A stretch of DNA of 64,000 nucleotides. Source: an uncultured Collinsella sp. (GTDB taxonomy: Bacteria > Actinomycetota > Coriobacteriia > Coriobacteriales > Coriobacteriaceae). The notes beneath the pieces are model-generated. The model did not search any database, was not told the DNA's origin, and saw only the letters and a list, made by a program, of their open reading frames with translations. Positions 1 to 7,066 of this stretch are shown in pieces. Numbering within the stretch: the first letter of the stretch is position 1; every line of letters begins with the position of its first letter. The stretch covers positions 1-64,000 of the forward strand of contig CATYSO010000004.1 of assembly GCA_958412345.1 (NCBI GenBank), written 5' to 3'. The translations under genes and the position numbers were made by a program.

Positions 1-56
1 ACCGCAGGAAGCTTGGATACGCATAGGGCGGTCCAGGAAATCGTCCGCACCCCCAT
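1..56 (-). other. Possible 5' end of a truncated gene at the window edge
   Basis: A minus-strand frame opens with ATG at 56 behind a possible AGGGA ribosome-binding sequence and stays open to the window edge, giving 18 residues that begin MGVRTISW. Too little is present to assign a family. It lies just past the stop-adjacent hairpin of the ThrE-like gene, so it could be the next gene of that series. Another frame contains GADDFLDRP, which recalls a response-regulator loop, but a stop lies right in front of it. Confidence 0.22.
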
Positions 57-83
57 TCAGTCCCTATTTCACCGCAACTCATT

Positions 84-115
84 TGGTGCAAAGTAACCTG
101 TCCCCCTTGCACCAA
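84..115 (-). terminator. Stop-adjacent hairpin after the ThrE-like gene
   Basis: TTGGTGCAA at 84-92 and TTGCACCAA at 107-115 form a 9-bp perfect stem, directly touching the TAA stop at 116-118. On the minus strand the loop contains GGGGGACAGGTTAC. No U-run follows, so intrinsic termination is not certain; 3'-end protection is an alternative. It belongs to the dispersed family described in the findings. Confidence 0.55.
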
Positions 116-1684
116 TTAGCTGGTGTGGCGCCAGCGAGGGTCGGTGAGTGTACGTGCCACGCCCAAACCAACGGGCAAAAACGCCACGATGAGTACTGCA
201 CGCACAAACCAGCCGAGCATATTGACCGTGTCGAAGGTGCACATGTAATACATCGAGCGATACAGATACAAGCCCGGCACCATAATGACAATCGATGGCA
301 CCGTGAGGGCGATACGTGGGTAGGTGAGCTTGATTTCGGCTAAACTCGCGAGCAGGCCCGATACCAGCGCACCGATAAACGCTGCTGCCTCGGGAGGCAT
401 ACCTACGCTCAGGCCCAGGAAGGGAAACAGCGCCGGCGCATCGACGAGCGTAAGGCGCAAGGTATTGGATACGGCGCCGATGAGCCCTGCCGCCGCTGCC
501 ATCTTTACCGGACTGTTGAACATAACCGAAAAGCCAAATACACCGACAAAGCTCATCAGTATGCGCAAAAGCGTGAGGGCCAACGGCGAGAGACCGAGCG
601 GGGCGAAGTCATCCGGCGCCAGCCCCACACATTCGGCAACCATCCAGCCTACGAGGGTCGCCATCACAATGATAGACACAGCATACGAAAGACGTTCAAT
701 GCCGCTTCGCATATCGAGCTTAGCGATGTCGAGGCCCGCCGTAATGAGGGGAAAGCCGGGAATCACAAAGAGCATGGCGCCGATATAGCCTTCTTGATGC
801 GACATTGCCCCCGGAATAACCTGGCCAAGGCCGAGCAATGCCAGCAGATACGAAACGCAAGCGAGCGCAACGCCGGTCGTCAGCGCGCTAAACTGGCCAA
901 GACCCTGCTTGAGAATATGGGAGCGAGCAAAGTTGCCAACACCAGCGCCTACGAATGCGCAGGCCATCTCGATAGGGCCGCCGCCGAGCAAAAAGACGAA
1001 GGCGCCGCAAGCGCAGGCTGCCGCAAGGCCCTGTTGCCAGGGAGCGTAATCAGGCTTCGAGCTCTCAACGGTCTTGAGCATCTCGTGGTACTCATGCACG
1101 GTAAACCGGCGCCCATACGTCTCGATTTCCTTTAAGAAGCTCTCCATCATCCAAATGCGATGGGTATTGACTCCCGTTGTGGGCAGGCTGACAACCTCGT
1201 TAAAGCAGTGGCCATCTTCGATACAGGTGCACTCAAACGACAGAAGACTCAGGTCAACGTGAATCGTGACGCCGAGTACGGCAGCAACACGATTCATGGT
1301 ATCGCGCACGCGCCAGGCACCTGTTCCGCTTGCCAGCATAAGCATGCCGGTGCGGCAGATGATGGATGATTTATCGGTGAGCGGCGCATCGACGGCAAGC
1401 TCATCGCCTGCCGTCACGATCTGGCGCCAGTCGGTTTTCATATGGAGGGCGCCAGCACGGACACCGTGGTGCATGGGGACTCTTGAGAGCAACGAATCAT
1501 GGTGCGAAGGCTGTGGGGGTTTCGTCGATTCGACCTCGTCCTCGTCGGGCCCTTCATCAACAAGGTCGAAAGCATCGAGCGCCGCCGGCTCGCGACGATC
1601 GATCAATTCCTCGTCCTCATCATCAAAATAGTTGAACTGATCGAGCATGTCCTCTTCGATTGCACGATCACTCGCGTCGTCCAT
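116..1684 (-). CDS. Threonine/serine exporter family (ThrE-like) membrane protein
   Basis: This 522-residue protein has the ThrE layout. A soluble N-terminal domain (about residues 90-220) is followed by two blocks of about five hydrophobic helices that run to the C-terminus. Members export threonine/serine or small peptides across the cytoplasmic membrane; the substrate here is inferred. The N-terminal 70 residues are unusually acidic (DEDEEL, DEGPDEDEVE). I place the start at MDDASD because GGAAGGGAG lies about 9 nt upstream. An upstream ATG at 1717 lacks such a site. The gene stands alone, with a hairpin on its stop codon. Confidence 0.85.
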   Translation of the reverse strand: MDDASDRAIEEDMLDQFNYFDDEDEELIDRREPAALDAFDLVDEGPDEDEVESTKPPQPSHHDSLLSRVPMHHGVRAGALHMKTDWRQIVTAGDELAVDAPLTDKSSIICRTGMLMLASGTGAWRVRDTMNRVAAVLGVTIHVDLSLLSFECTCIEDGHCFNEVVSLPTTGVNTHRIWMMESFLKEIETYGRRFTVHEYHEMLKTVESSKPDYAPWQQGLAAACACGAFVFLLGGGPIEMACAFVGAGVGNFARSHILKQGLGQFSALTTGVALACVSYLLALLGLGQVIPGAMSHQEGYIGAMLFVIPGFPLITAGLDIAKLDMRSGIERLSYAVSIIVMATLVGWMVAECVGLAPDDFAPLGLSPLALTLLRILMSFVGVFGFSVMFNSPVKMAAAAGLIGAVSNTLRLTLVDAPALFPFLGLSVGMPPEAAAFIGALVSGLLASLAEIKLTYPRIALTVPSIVIMVPGLYLYRSMYYMCTFDTVNMLGWFVRAVLIVAFLPVGLGVARTLTDPRWRHTS

Positions 1685-1960
1685 ATAGACGCTCCCTTCC
1701 TGCCGACTAACCCCCATCCTAGGCAGCGACGGCTAAAGGAAACATAAAAGAGACGGCTGTCATGCATAGAAGGCGCAAACCCCCAATGCGTCGGTAGATC
1801 CCCAACGACTAGGACTGTCCCCAAGTGCCGGCAGAAAAAGAACGTCCCTAAGTGCCAACCAGGGCAACACCGCAGATAGAGGACGGACAGCGAAAGCCCG
1901 CCAGAGCGAGCAAGGTGCCTTCAAGCAAAATGGCGCCGCAGGTTGAGCATAAGTCAGCGA

Positions 1961-2059
1961 GCGGGCCGCATTTGAGACAAGGTGACGTGAAACGAAAGGG
2001 CGCTGACCTTCTGGTCGCGCCCTTGAAGTTGAACGTCAGATTGTCCAAATGCGGCCCGC
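1961..2059. repeat. Long imperfect palindrome downstream of lysS
   Basis: GCGGGCCGCATTTG at 1961-1974 pairs with CAAATGCGGCCCGC at 2046-2059. Pairing continues inward through GACAA/TTGTC, TGACGT/ACGTCA and AAGGGCGC/GCGCCCTT to a small central loop near 2010. This gives an imperfect stem of roughly 48 bp. No U-run follows. It sits beyond the short lysS hairpin. Confidence 0.75.
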
Positions 2060-2072
2060 GCAGCGTCGAGCC

Positions 2073-2099
2073 GTTACGCGGTTCGTAGAACCGCGTAAC
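2073..2099 (-). terminator. Perfect 12-bp hairpin after lysS (GTTACGCGGTT family)
   Basis: GTTACGCGGTTC at 2073-2084 and GAACCGCGTAAC at 2088-2099 enclose a 3-nt loop, three bases past the TAG stop of lysS. There is no U-tract. The same stem sequence recurs after dtd at 6589-6616. Confidence 0.65.
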
Positions 2100-2102
2100 C
2101 CC

Positions 2103-4067
2103 CTAGTACATCTTTGCGCCGGCGGGGATGGAGGCGTCGAGCTGGATCAGGTTGAGGCGCTCCTCACCATCCTCCTCGTGGATAGCGCTGATGAGCATGC
2201 CGCAGCTGGGAATGCCCATCATCTTGCGCGGCGGCAGATTGGTGATGGCGAGCAAGGTCTTGCCGACCAGGTCCTCGGGCTCATAGTAATCGTGAATGCC
2301 GGAGAGGATGGTGCGGTCGGTGCCGGTGCCGTCGTCGAGCGTGAAGTTCAGCAGCTTCTTGGACTTCTTGACGGCCTCACACGCCTTGACCTTCACGGCA
2401 CGGAAGTCGCTCTTGGAGAAGGTATCGAAGTCGACAAACTCCTCGAACAGCGGCTCAACGGCGATCTTGGAGTAATCGAGCGTAGGCTTGAGCGACTTAA
2501 CGAAGGGGCTCGCGGCGTTGCCGGCCTCGGCGGCCTTGGCGGCAGCAGCACCGGACTGGAAGCCCTTCTCGGGCTTCATGTGCGGGAACAGCAGCACGTC
2601 GCGGATGGAGGCCTGGTTGGTAAGCAGCATGACCACGCGATCGATACCGATGCCGATGCCGCCCGCGGGAGGCATGCCGTACTCGAGTGCACGCACGTAA
2701 TCCTCGTCGTACTCCATGGCCTCGTCGTCGCCGCCGGCCTTCTCGGCCATCTGGGCGGCAAAGCGCTCGGCCTGGTCGACCGGGTCATTGAGCTCGGAGA
2801 ACGCGTTGGCGTACTCGTGACCGGCGATAACCAGCTCAAAGCGATGGGTCAGGCGCGGGTCGTCCTCAAAGCGCTTGGCAAGCGGGCTGACCTCGATGGG
2901 GTAATCGCACACGAAGGTGGGGTTGACGATAGTGTCCTCGCCCAGCTCATCGTAGATCTCGGCGATAATCTTGCCGGCGGTCCACTCGGGCTTAATCTCC
3001 AGACCCTTCTCGCGCGCGGCGGCAGCAAGTTCCTCGACCGGCGTGTCGATGGTGACCTGCTTGCCGAGCACGTCGGAGACGATGTCGGTCATGGGACGGC
3101 TGGCCCACTCACCAGAAAGGTCGATGGTCTGGCCCTGGTACTCGATAACCTCGGGGTTGCCGATGGCCTTGTTAGCCGCCTTGATGACACCCTGGGCGAG
3201 CGCCTTCATGCCCTCGAGGTCGGAGAAGGCACGGTAGGCCTCCATCGTGGTGAACTCGGGGTTGTGGGTAAGGTCCATGCCCTCGTTACGGAAGATACGG
3301 CCGATCTCGAACACGCGCTCAAAACCGCCGACGATGCAGCGCTTGAGGTGCAGCTCGGTAGCAATGCGCAGGTAGCACTCCTGATCGAGCGCGTTGAAGT
3401 GCGTGATGAAAGGCTTGGCAGTAGCGCCGCCCTGGATGGTCTGCAGGATGGGGGTTTCGACCTCCATGTAGCCGTCGGACTCCATAAAGCGACGGAAGGT
3501 GGAAAGAATCTGCGAACGCTTACGGAAGGTCTCGCGAACGTCGTCGTTGGCGATCAGGTCGACATAGCGCTGGCGATAGCGGGTCTCCTTGTCGGAAAGA
3601 CCGTGGAACTTCTCGGGCAGCGGACGCACGGCCTTGGCAAGCAGGGTCGCGCTCTTAGGGGCAACGGAAAGCTGGCCGCGCCGGGTGCGCACAACCACGC
3701 CGGTCACGCCCAAGATGTCGCCCAGGTCGAGGGACTTGAGCGTATTCCAGGCAGCCTCGTCCATGTCGTTGATGCGGCAGAACAGTTGAATCTCGGCAGT
3801 CGCATCGCGCACGACGATGAACATAATCTTGCCCTGACCGCGCTTGGCGACCACACGGCCGGCGATCTTCACGACGTCCTCGGTGTCCTCGCCATCGGCA
3901 AGCTCGGCGTACTTAGCCTCGATATCGGCAACGTAGTCCTCAAGCTCAGAGTGCTCGGGATAGGGGTTCTGGCCCGCCTCGAACAGGGCGGCGCGCTTGG
4001 CCAGGCGGGTGGCGCGCTCGTCGTTGAGCGTCGATGCCTGATCGGCGGCGTTCTGGTTCTCTGCCAT
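2103..4067 (-). CDS. lysS: Lysyl-tRNA synthetase with C-terminal tRNA-binding domain
   Basis: This class II LysRS attaches lysine to tRNA-Lys in the cytosol. At 654 residues it is about 150 longer than the usual bacterial enzyme. In order: an N-terminal OB-fold anticodon domain (about 60-170, with GRVVAKRGQGKIMF), the class II catalytic core (motif 2 around FEIGRIFRNEGMD; motif 3 GIGIGIDRVVMLL, about 460), and an EMAP/Trbp111-type OB domain (about 540-654) starting FDTFSKSDFRAVKV and containing IPSCGMLISA. The extra domain normally binds the tRNA elbow, as in MetRS. ATG start with GAGGAGC upstream. It follows greA after a possible terminator. Confidence 0.95.
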   Translation of the reverse strand: MAENQNAADQASTLNDERATRLAKRAALFEAGQNPYPEHSELEDYVADIEAKYAELADGEDTEDVVKIAGRVVAKRGQGKIMFIVVRDATAEIQLFCRINDMDEAAWNTLKSLDLGDILGVTGVVVRTRRGQLSVAPKSATLLAKAVRPLPEKFHGLSDKETRYRQRYVDLIANDDVRETFRKRSQILSTFRRFMESDGYMEVETPILQTIQGGATAKPFITHFNALDQECYLRIATELHLKRCIVGGFERVFEIGRIFRNEGMDLTHNPEFTTMEAYRAFSDLEGMKALAQGVIKAANKAIGNPEVIEYQGQTIDLSGEWASRPMTDIVSDVLGKQVTIDTPVEELAAAAREKGLEIKPEWTAGKIIAEIYDELGEDTIVNPTFVCDYPIEVSPLAKRFEDDPRLTHRFELVIAGHEYANAFSELNDPVDQAERFAAQMAEKAGGDDEAMEYDEDYVRALEYGMPPAGGIGIGIDRVVMLLTNQASIRDVLLFPHMKPEKGFQSGAAAAKAAEAGNAASPFVKSLKPTLDYSKIAVEPLFEEFVDFDTFSKSDFRAVKVKACEAVKKSKKLLNFTLDDGTGTDRTILSGIHDYYEPEDLVGKTLLAITNLPPRKMMGIPSCGMLISAIHEEDGEERLNLIQLDASIPAGAKMY

Positions 4068-4085
4068 AAGTTAGCTCCTCAAACT

Positions 4086-4118
4086 AAAACGCTCCCCAGG
4101 ATTCGGTCCCAGGGAGCG
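4086..4118 (-). terminator. Possible terminator between greA and lysS
   Basis: CGCTCCC at 4090-4096 pairs with GGGAGCG at 4112-4118 and is followed on the minus strand by TTTTAG. It would end greA transcription or attenuate read-through into lysS. Confidence 0.55.
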
Positions 4119-4146
4119 AAAACATACCTTTACGCGGGACCGTGGT

Positions 4147-4617
4147 CTAGCGTGCGATCTTGGCGATGGTGTAGACGCGAGTCTTGCCGGAAGGCGTAAC
4201 GACCTCGACGGAGTCGCCCTCGCCGTGACCGATGATGGCGTGACCGACCGGAGACTCGTTGGAAATCTTGTGCTCGAGCGAGTTGGTCTCGGTGGTACCA
4301 ACGAGCGTGACTTCCATGACCTCGCCGTTGGGATCAATCAGCGAAACGGTGGAACCGATGGAGACGGTCAGATCGCCCGTGGTGGCAGCAACCTGAGCGT
4401 TGGCAAGAATGGCCTGGATCTCGGCGATACGAGCAGCATTCTGGGCCTGCTTGTCCTTGGCGGCATCGTACTCGGAGTTCTCCGAAAGGTCGCCGAACGC
4501 GCGGGCTTCCTTGATGTCCTCGACGATCTCCTTGGCGTAATCGCCCTCACGCCAGGCGAGCTCCTCGACGAGCTTCTGGCGGCCCTCAGCGGTCAGTACG
4601 ATCTGGCTTGCGTCCAT
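4147..4617 (-). CDS. greA: Transcription elongation factor GreA
   Basis: GreA enters the secondary channel of RNA polymerase and stimulates cleavage of backtracked transcripts. The 156-residue protein has the N-terminal coiled-coil domain (about 1-75, with EGDYAKEIVEDIKEARAFGD and acidic tip region SENSEYDAAK) and the FKBP-like C-terminal domain (about 80-156, ending HGEGDSVEVVTPSGKTRVY). I use the ATG at 4617 because GGGGAGAT lies 8 nt upstream; an ATG at 4647 has no such site. Confidence 0.95.
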   Translation of the reverse strand: MDASQIVLTAEGRQKLVEELAWREGDYAKEIVEDIKEARAFGDLSENSEYDAAKDKQAQNAARIAEIQAILANAQVAATTGDLTVSIGSTVSLIDPNGEVMEVTLVGTTETNSLEHKISNESPVGHAIIGHGEGDSVEVVTPSGKTRVYTIAKIAR

Positions 4618-4665
4618 ACGGATATCTCCCCAACTCTGATCAAACAATCAACTGTCAACAAAACG

Positions 4666-4698
4666 AAAAAGACCGGCTAGCCTGCGGGCAAGCCGGTC
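4666..4698 (-). terminator. Intrinsic terminator of tatA
   Basis: GACCGGCT at 4671-4678 pairs with AGCCGGTC at 4691-4698, followed on the minus strand by five Us. It lies 25 nt past the tatA stop. Confidence 0.8.
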
Positions 4699-4723
4699 AG
4701 GTGCTCACCCCAAAGGGATGGGA

Positions 4724-4999
4724 CTACTCTGCGTCCGCGTCGCTGTCCTCTGCCTGCTTCTTCTTGGCAGCAGCGAGCTTGGCCTCGAGCTCAGCGATCT
4801 CCTTGTCCTCCTCGGACTGCTCGACCACGACCTCCTCGGCCTGCTTGGTCTCGGCCTTATCGTCGCCCTCCATACCCTCACGGATATTCTTGACGGTAGA
4901 GCCGAGGGACTTGCCGAGCTTCGGCAGGTTCTTGGGCCCGAAGATAATCAGGACAACGACGAGAATAATGATGAGCTCAGGAGCCCTCAGTCCAAACAT
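4724..4999 (-). CDS. tatA: Sec-independent translocase subunit TatA
   Basis: This 91-residue protein begins MFGLRAPELIIILVVVLIIF: a single N-terminal membrane helix, then the FGPKNLPKLGKSLG amphipathic helix typical of TatA, then an acidic, lysine-rich tail (EEDKEIAELEAKLAAAKKK). TatA oligomers form the passage for folded twin-arginine substrates. No tatB or tatC adjoins it; tatC must be elsewhere. The start is the ATG at 4999. The longer frame upstream simply reads through tRNA-Pro. Confidence 0.9.
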   Translation of the reverse strand: MFGLRAPELIIILVVVLIIFGPKNLPKLGKSLGSTVKNIREGMEGDDKAETKQAEEVVVEQSEEDKEIAELEAKLAAAKKKQAEDSDADAE

Positions 5000-5072
5000 G
5001 TAGACCTCCACAATACAGCGAGACAAGCTCGAATGAGTATACCGCGGGTATCGCGGTATCACAACAGTAGCT

Positions 5073-5100
5073 AAAAAAAGGGACCGCAAGAAGCGGTCCC
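5073..5100 (-). terminator. Intrinsic terminator of tRNA-Pro
   Basis: GGGACCGC at 5080-5087 pairs with GCGGTCCC at 5093-5100 around a 5-nt loop, followed by seven Us on the minus strand. It lies 11 nt past the tRNA 3' end. Confidence 0.9.
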
Positions 5101-5111
5101 TCCTCATGCTC

Positions 5112-5188
5112 TGGTCGGGTTGACTGGATTTGAACCAGCGACCCCTGCGTCCCGAACGCAGTGCTCTACCAAACTGAGCCACAACCCG
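5112..5188 (-). tRNA. tRNA-Pro (anticodon CGG)
   Basis: A 77-nt cloverleaf with a 7-bp acceptor stem CGGGTTG/CAACCCG, D arm GGCTCAGTTTGGTAGAGC, anticodon stem CTGCG/CGCAG around TTCGGGA (CGG at positions 34-36), T arm GCTGGTTCAAATCCAGT, and an encoded CCA. Directly followed by an intrinsic terminator. Confidence 0.97.
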
Positions 5189-5237
5189 TTAGCTCGACTA
5201 TAGTAACAAAGATTTCCGTCGTGTGCTAGAGAAATTT

Positions 5238-6134
5238 TTACTTCTTTGGCACTTCAACGCGAACCGTGTTGGGAATGAGCTCCGTCGTGCAGGACCACCA
5301 GCCGTTTTGCAGGGCAGCGTCGGCAAGCCTTTCGGCCGTGGCGGCGGTGTCGCAAATGGCAAACGAGCAGGCACCCGATCCGCACACATCTACAGCAACG
5401 GTGCCGTCCTGTTTACGCAGCCAATCGAGAACCGTTTGAATCTGCGGCTCCATCTGTGCGGAAATGACACCCAGGTTGTTATGGATGAGCGCATATGCCG
5501 TCTCGGCATCACCGGAACGCAAGGCAGAAGCTATCGCGCCGGGCTTGTCTGCAGGTACTGGGGCCTCGTCAAAACGTCGATAGGCTTCAATTGTCGAAAC
5601 GCTTGCCTCGCGCGGCTTGACCAACACGACGGGCGTTGCGGGCAGCGCGGGATACTCAGTTGCCAGCACGTCTCCCCCACCTACGTAGAACGCAGGGCTC
5701 ACGTGCAAAAAGAACGGGACGTCGGCACCAATGCCCCGCGCAATGTCGTCGAGCGCGGGGTCGGTGCGATCAATTCCCCAGAGCTCCGCCAAGGCGGCAA
5801 TGACCGCGGCCGCATCCGTCGAGGGGCCGCCCAAGCCGGCGCACAATGGAATACGCTTCTCAATCGTCACGCAGATGTTTGCCTCGCGACCATAATGCTC
5901 GGCCATAGCAACCGCAGCCCGATACGCCGTATTCTTTTGCATGGGAAAATCTGATGTCGGAACCGTCTGGACGGTCAGCGCCTGTGCCGGCGTAACCGTC
6001 ACGGTATCGGAAAGACCGACAGCTGCCATCAGGGAATCGACCCTGTGGTAGCCGCGGTCATCGCGCTCGGTATGAACCCCCAGATAGAGGTTGATCTTTG
6101 CCGGCGCGGAAAGGGTGAGGGACCGATCGGTCAC
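5238..6134 (-). CDS. ispE: 4-diphosphocytidyl-2-C-methyl-D-erythritol kinase
   Basis: IspE phosphorylates CDP-methylerythritol with ATP in the MEP isoprenoid pathway. The 298-residue GHMP kinase shows APAKINLYLGV (catalytic Lys, residue 13), the ATP loop PLCAGLGGPSTDAAAV (about 103-118), GIGADVPFFL with the catalytic Asp (about 150), and the C-terminal SGACSFAI motif. The ATP loop has Pro-Ser-Thr-Asp where most members have Gly-Ser-Ser-Asn. The GTG start lies 2 nt past the veg stop, with GAGGAGC upstream, so the two are cotranscribed. A DXS-like gene of the same pathway starts at 62901. Confidence 0.93.
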   Translation of the reverse strand: MTDRSLTLSAPAKINLYLGVHTERDDRGYHRVDSLMAAVGLSDTVTVTPAQALTVQTVPTSDFPMQKNTAYRAAVAMAEHYGREANICVTIEKRIPLCAGLGGPSTDAAAVIAALAELWGIDRTDPALDDIARGIGADVPFFLHVSPAFYVGGGDVLATEYPALPATPVVLVKPREASVSTIEAYRRFDEAPVPADKPGAIASALRSGDAETAYALIHNNLGVISAQMEPQIQTVLDWLRKQDGTVAVDVCGSGACSFAICDTAATAERLADAALQNGWWSCTTELIPNTVRVEVPKK

Positions 6135-6136
6135 CG

Positions 6137-6433
6137 CTAGTGCTCCTCGAGCTGGTTGCCGAGCGGGGTAAAAATGTGCTCGCCGCTCTCGGGGTCGAAC
6201 AGCTCGACCTGCCCGGTGAGGACATCGATATACTGGTAGGACTGACGCGACTTGCGGCCGCGGCGCTCGTCAACCTCAACGATAAAGACGGCGGGGTGGA
6301 CGCTCTTGATGGTGCCCATGCGCTCGACGACGCGGGTGCGGCCCATGTTGGCCTTCACCTTGACGCGATCGCCCACCATATCGGTCAGCTTCTCGTGGAT
6401 GTCGTCGACGTGATTGACTTCCATCTCTTCCAT
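6137..6433 (-). CDS. veg: Veg family protein
   Basis: This 98-residue protein matches the small Veg family of Gram-positive bacteria. It has the core GDRVKVKANMGRTRVVERMG, followed by HPAVFIVEVDE and SYQYIDVLTGQVEL, as in B. subtilis Veg, which is linked to biofilm gene control. Its biochemical role is unsettled. I choose the ATG at 6433 (MEEMEVN) because GGAGG lies 8 nt upstream. It precedes ispE by 2 nt; veg beside ispE is also the order in Bacillus. Confidence 0.85.
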   Translation of the reverse strand: MEEMEVNHVDDIHEKLTDMVGDRVKVKANMGRTRVVERMGTIKSVHPAVFIVEVDERRGRKSRQSYQYIDVLTGQVELFDPESGEHIFTPLGNQLEEH

Positions 6434-6464
6434 GAACAGGGCCTCCAGAAGGTGCAATTCAAAA

Positions 6465-6480
6465 AGGGGATAATACCCCT
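6465..6480 (-). promoter_or_regulatory. Small hairpin plus U5 in the veg-ispE leader
   Basis: AGGGG at 6465-6469 pairs with CCCCT at 6476-6480, and on the minus strand five Us follow. It lies between the promoter and the veg start, as an attenuator would. The stem is only 5 bp, so the function is speculative. Confidence 0.35.
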
Positions 6481-6500
6481 AAGATAGACAAAACTCTAAT

Positions 6501-6530
6501 ACTATAGCACTCTGTTACAACCCTACGCAA
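6501..6530 (-). promoter_or_regulatory. Putative promoter of veg-ispE
   Basis: On the minus strand TTGCGT (6530-6525), an 18-nt spacer and TATAGT (6506-6501) with a TGC just before the -10. It lies about 68 nt upstream of the veg start. Confidence 0.55.
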
Positions 6531-6588
6531 GTAGCTAAATAAGCCTCGTCCCAAATACGTACCAGATAACAACCTCGCATGACCAGTT

Positions 6589-6616
6589 GTTACGCGGTTT
6601 GGTAAAACCGCGTAAC
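6589..6616 (-). terminator. Perfect 12-bp hairpin after dtd (GTTACGCGGTT family)
   Basis: GTTACGCGGTTT at 6589-6600 pairs with AAACCGCGTAAC at 6605-6616 around a 4-nt loop. It begins at the base next to the TAG stop of dtd. The stem is the same as that after lysS. No strong U-run follows. Confidence 0.65.
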
Positions 6617-7063
6617 CTAAAGGTTGTCTGTGTCCAGAACGATGGTGAATGGACCGTCGTTGACGAGGTCGACCTTCATGTCGGCGCCGAAGATGCCGTG
6701 CGCTACGTGCTCGACGTCCTCGCGCACAAGCGTCAGGAAGTACTCGTAGAGCTCGTTGGCAACATCGGGGGCGCCTGCATCGGTAAACGACGGACGGCGG
6801 CCGTGGCGGCAGTCGGCGAACAGCGTGAACTGTGACACCACGAGAACCTCGCCGTCGACATCGGCAAGTGCCAGGTTGGTCTTGCCGTTCTCGTCCTCGT
6901 TAATGCGCAAGCCGCGGAGCTTGCCCCACAGCTTATCAGCCTCGGCGCGCGTGTCGCCGTGGCCCACGCCCAACAGCACCAGATAGCCGCGCCCAATTTT
7001 GCCCACGCACTCGCCGTCGACTGTCACGCCGGCATTGAGTACGCGCTGCACCACCGCGCGCAC
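6617..7063 (-). CDS. dtd: D-aminoacyl-tRNA deacylase
   Basis: Dtd hydrolyses D-aminoacyl-tRNAs, and glycyl-tRNA-Ala, as a cytosolic proofreading step. The 148-residue length is typical. Motifs: MRAVVQRVLNAGVTVDGE at the start, GYLVLLGVGHGDT, SQFTLFADCRHGRRPSF (about 78-94), and the Gly-Pro motif DGPFTIVLDT near the C-terminus. The GTG start at 7063 has GAGGAG overlapping the rdgB stop 4 nt away, so the pair is translationally linked. It is the last gene of the murI-rph-rdgB-dtd series. Confidence 0.95.
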   Translation of the reverse strand: MRAVVQRVLNAGVTVDGECVGKIGRGYLVLLGVGHGDTRAEADKLWGKLRGLRINEDENGKTNLALADVDGEVLVVSQFTLFADCRHGRRPSFTDAGAPDVANELYEYFLTLVREDVEHVAHGIFGADMKVDLVNDGPFTIVLDTDNL

Positions 7064-7066
7064 GGC

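Larger units (their letters stand above)
1685..2102. other. Intergenic region with hairpin elements; no gene seen
   Basis: About 418 bp between the ThrE-like start and the lysS stop. It holds the degenerate GACTGTCCCCAAGTGCC / ACGTCCCTAAGTGCC repeat at 1812-1857, a long palindrome at 1961-2059 and a perfect 12-bp hairpin at 2073-2099. Open frames here are short and have no codon signal or good ribosome-binding site. I see no RNA gene. Confidence 0.6.

Noticed and set aside
1..60. Response-regulator receiver fragment (GADDFLDRP)
   Set aside because: A TAG lies directly upstream in that frame and the match is too short to mean anything.
2049..4199. Open frame of about 716 codons on the plus strand opposite lysS
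   Set aside because: It mirrors a clear lysS gene; leucine/valine/glycine-rich composition is that of an antisense shadow in high-GC DNA and it has no motif or ribosome-binding site.
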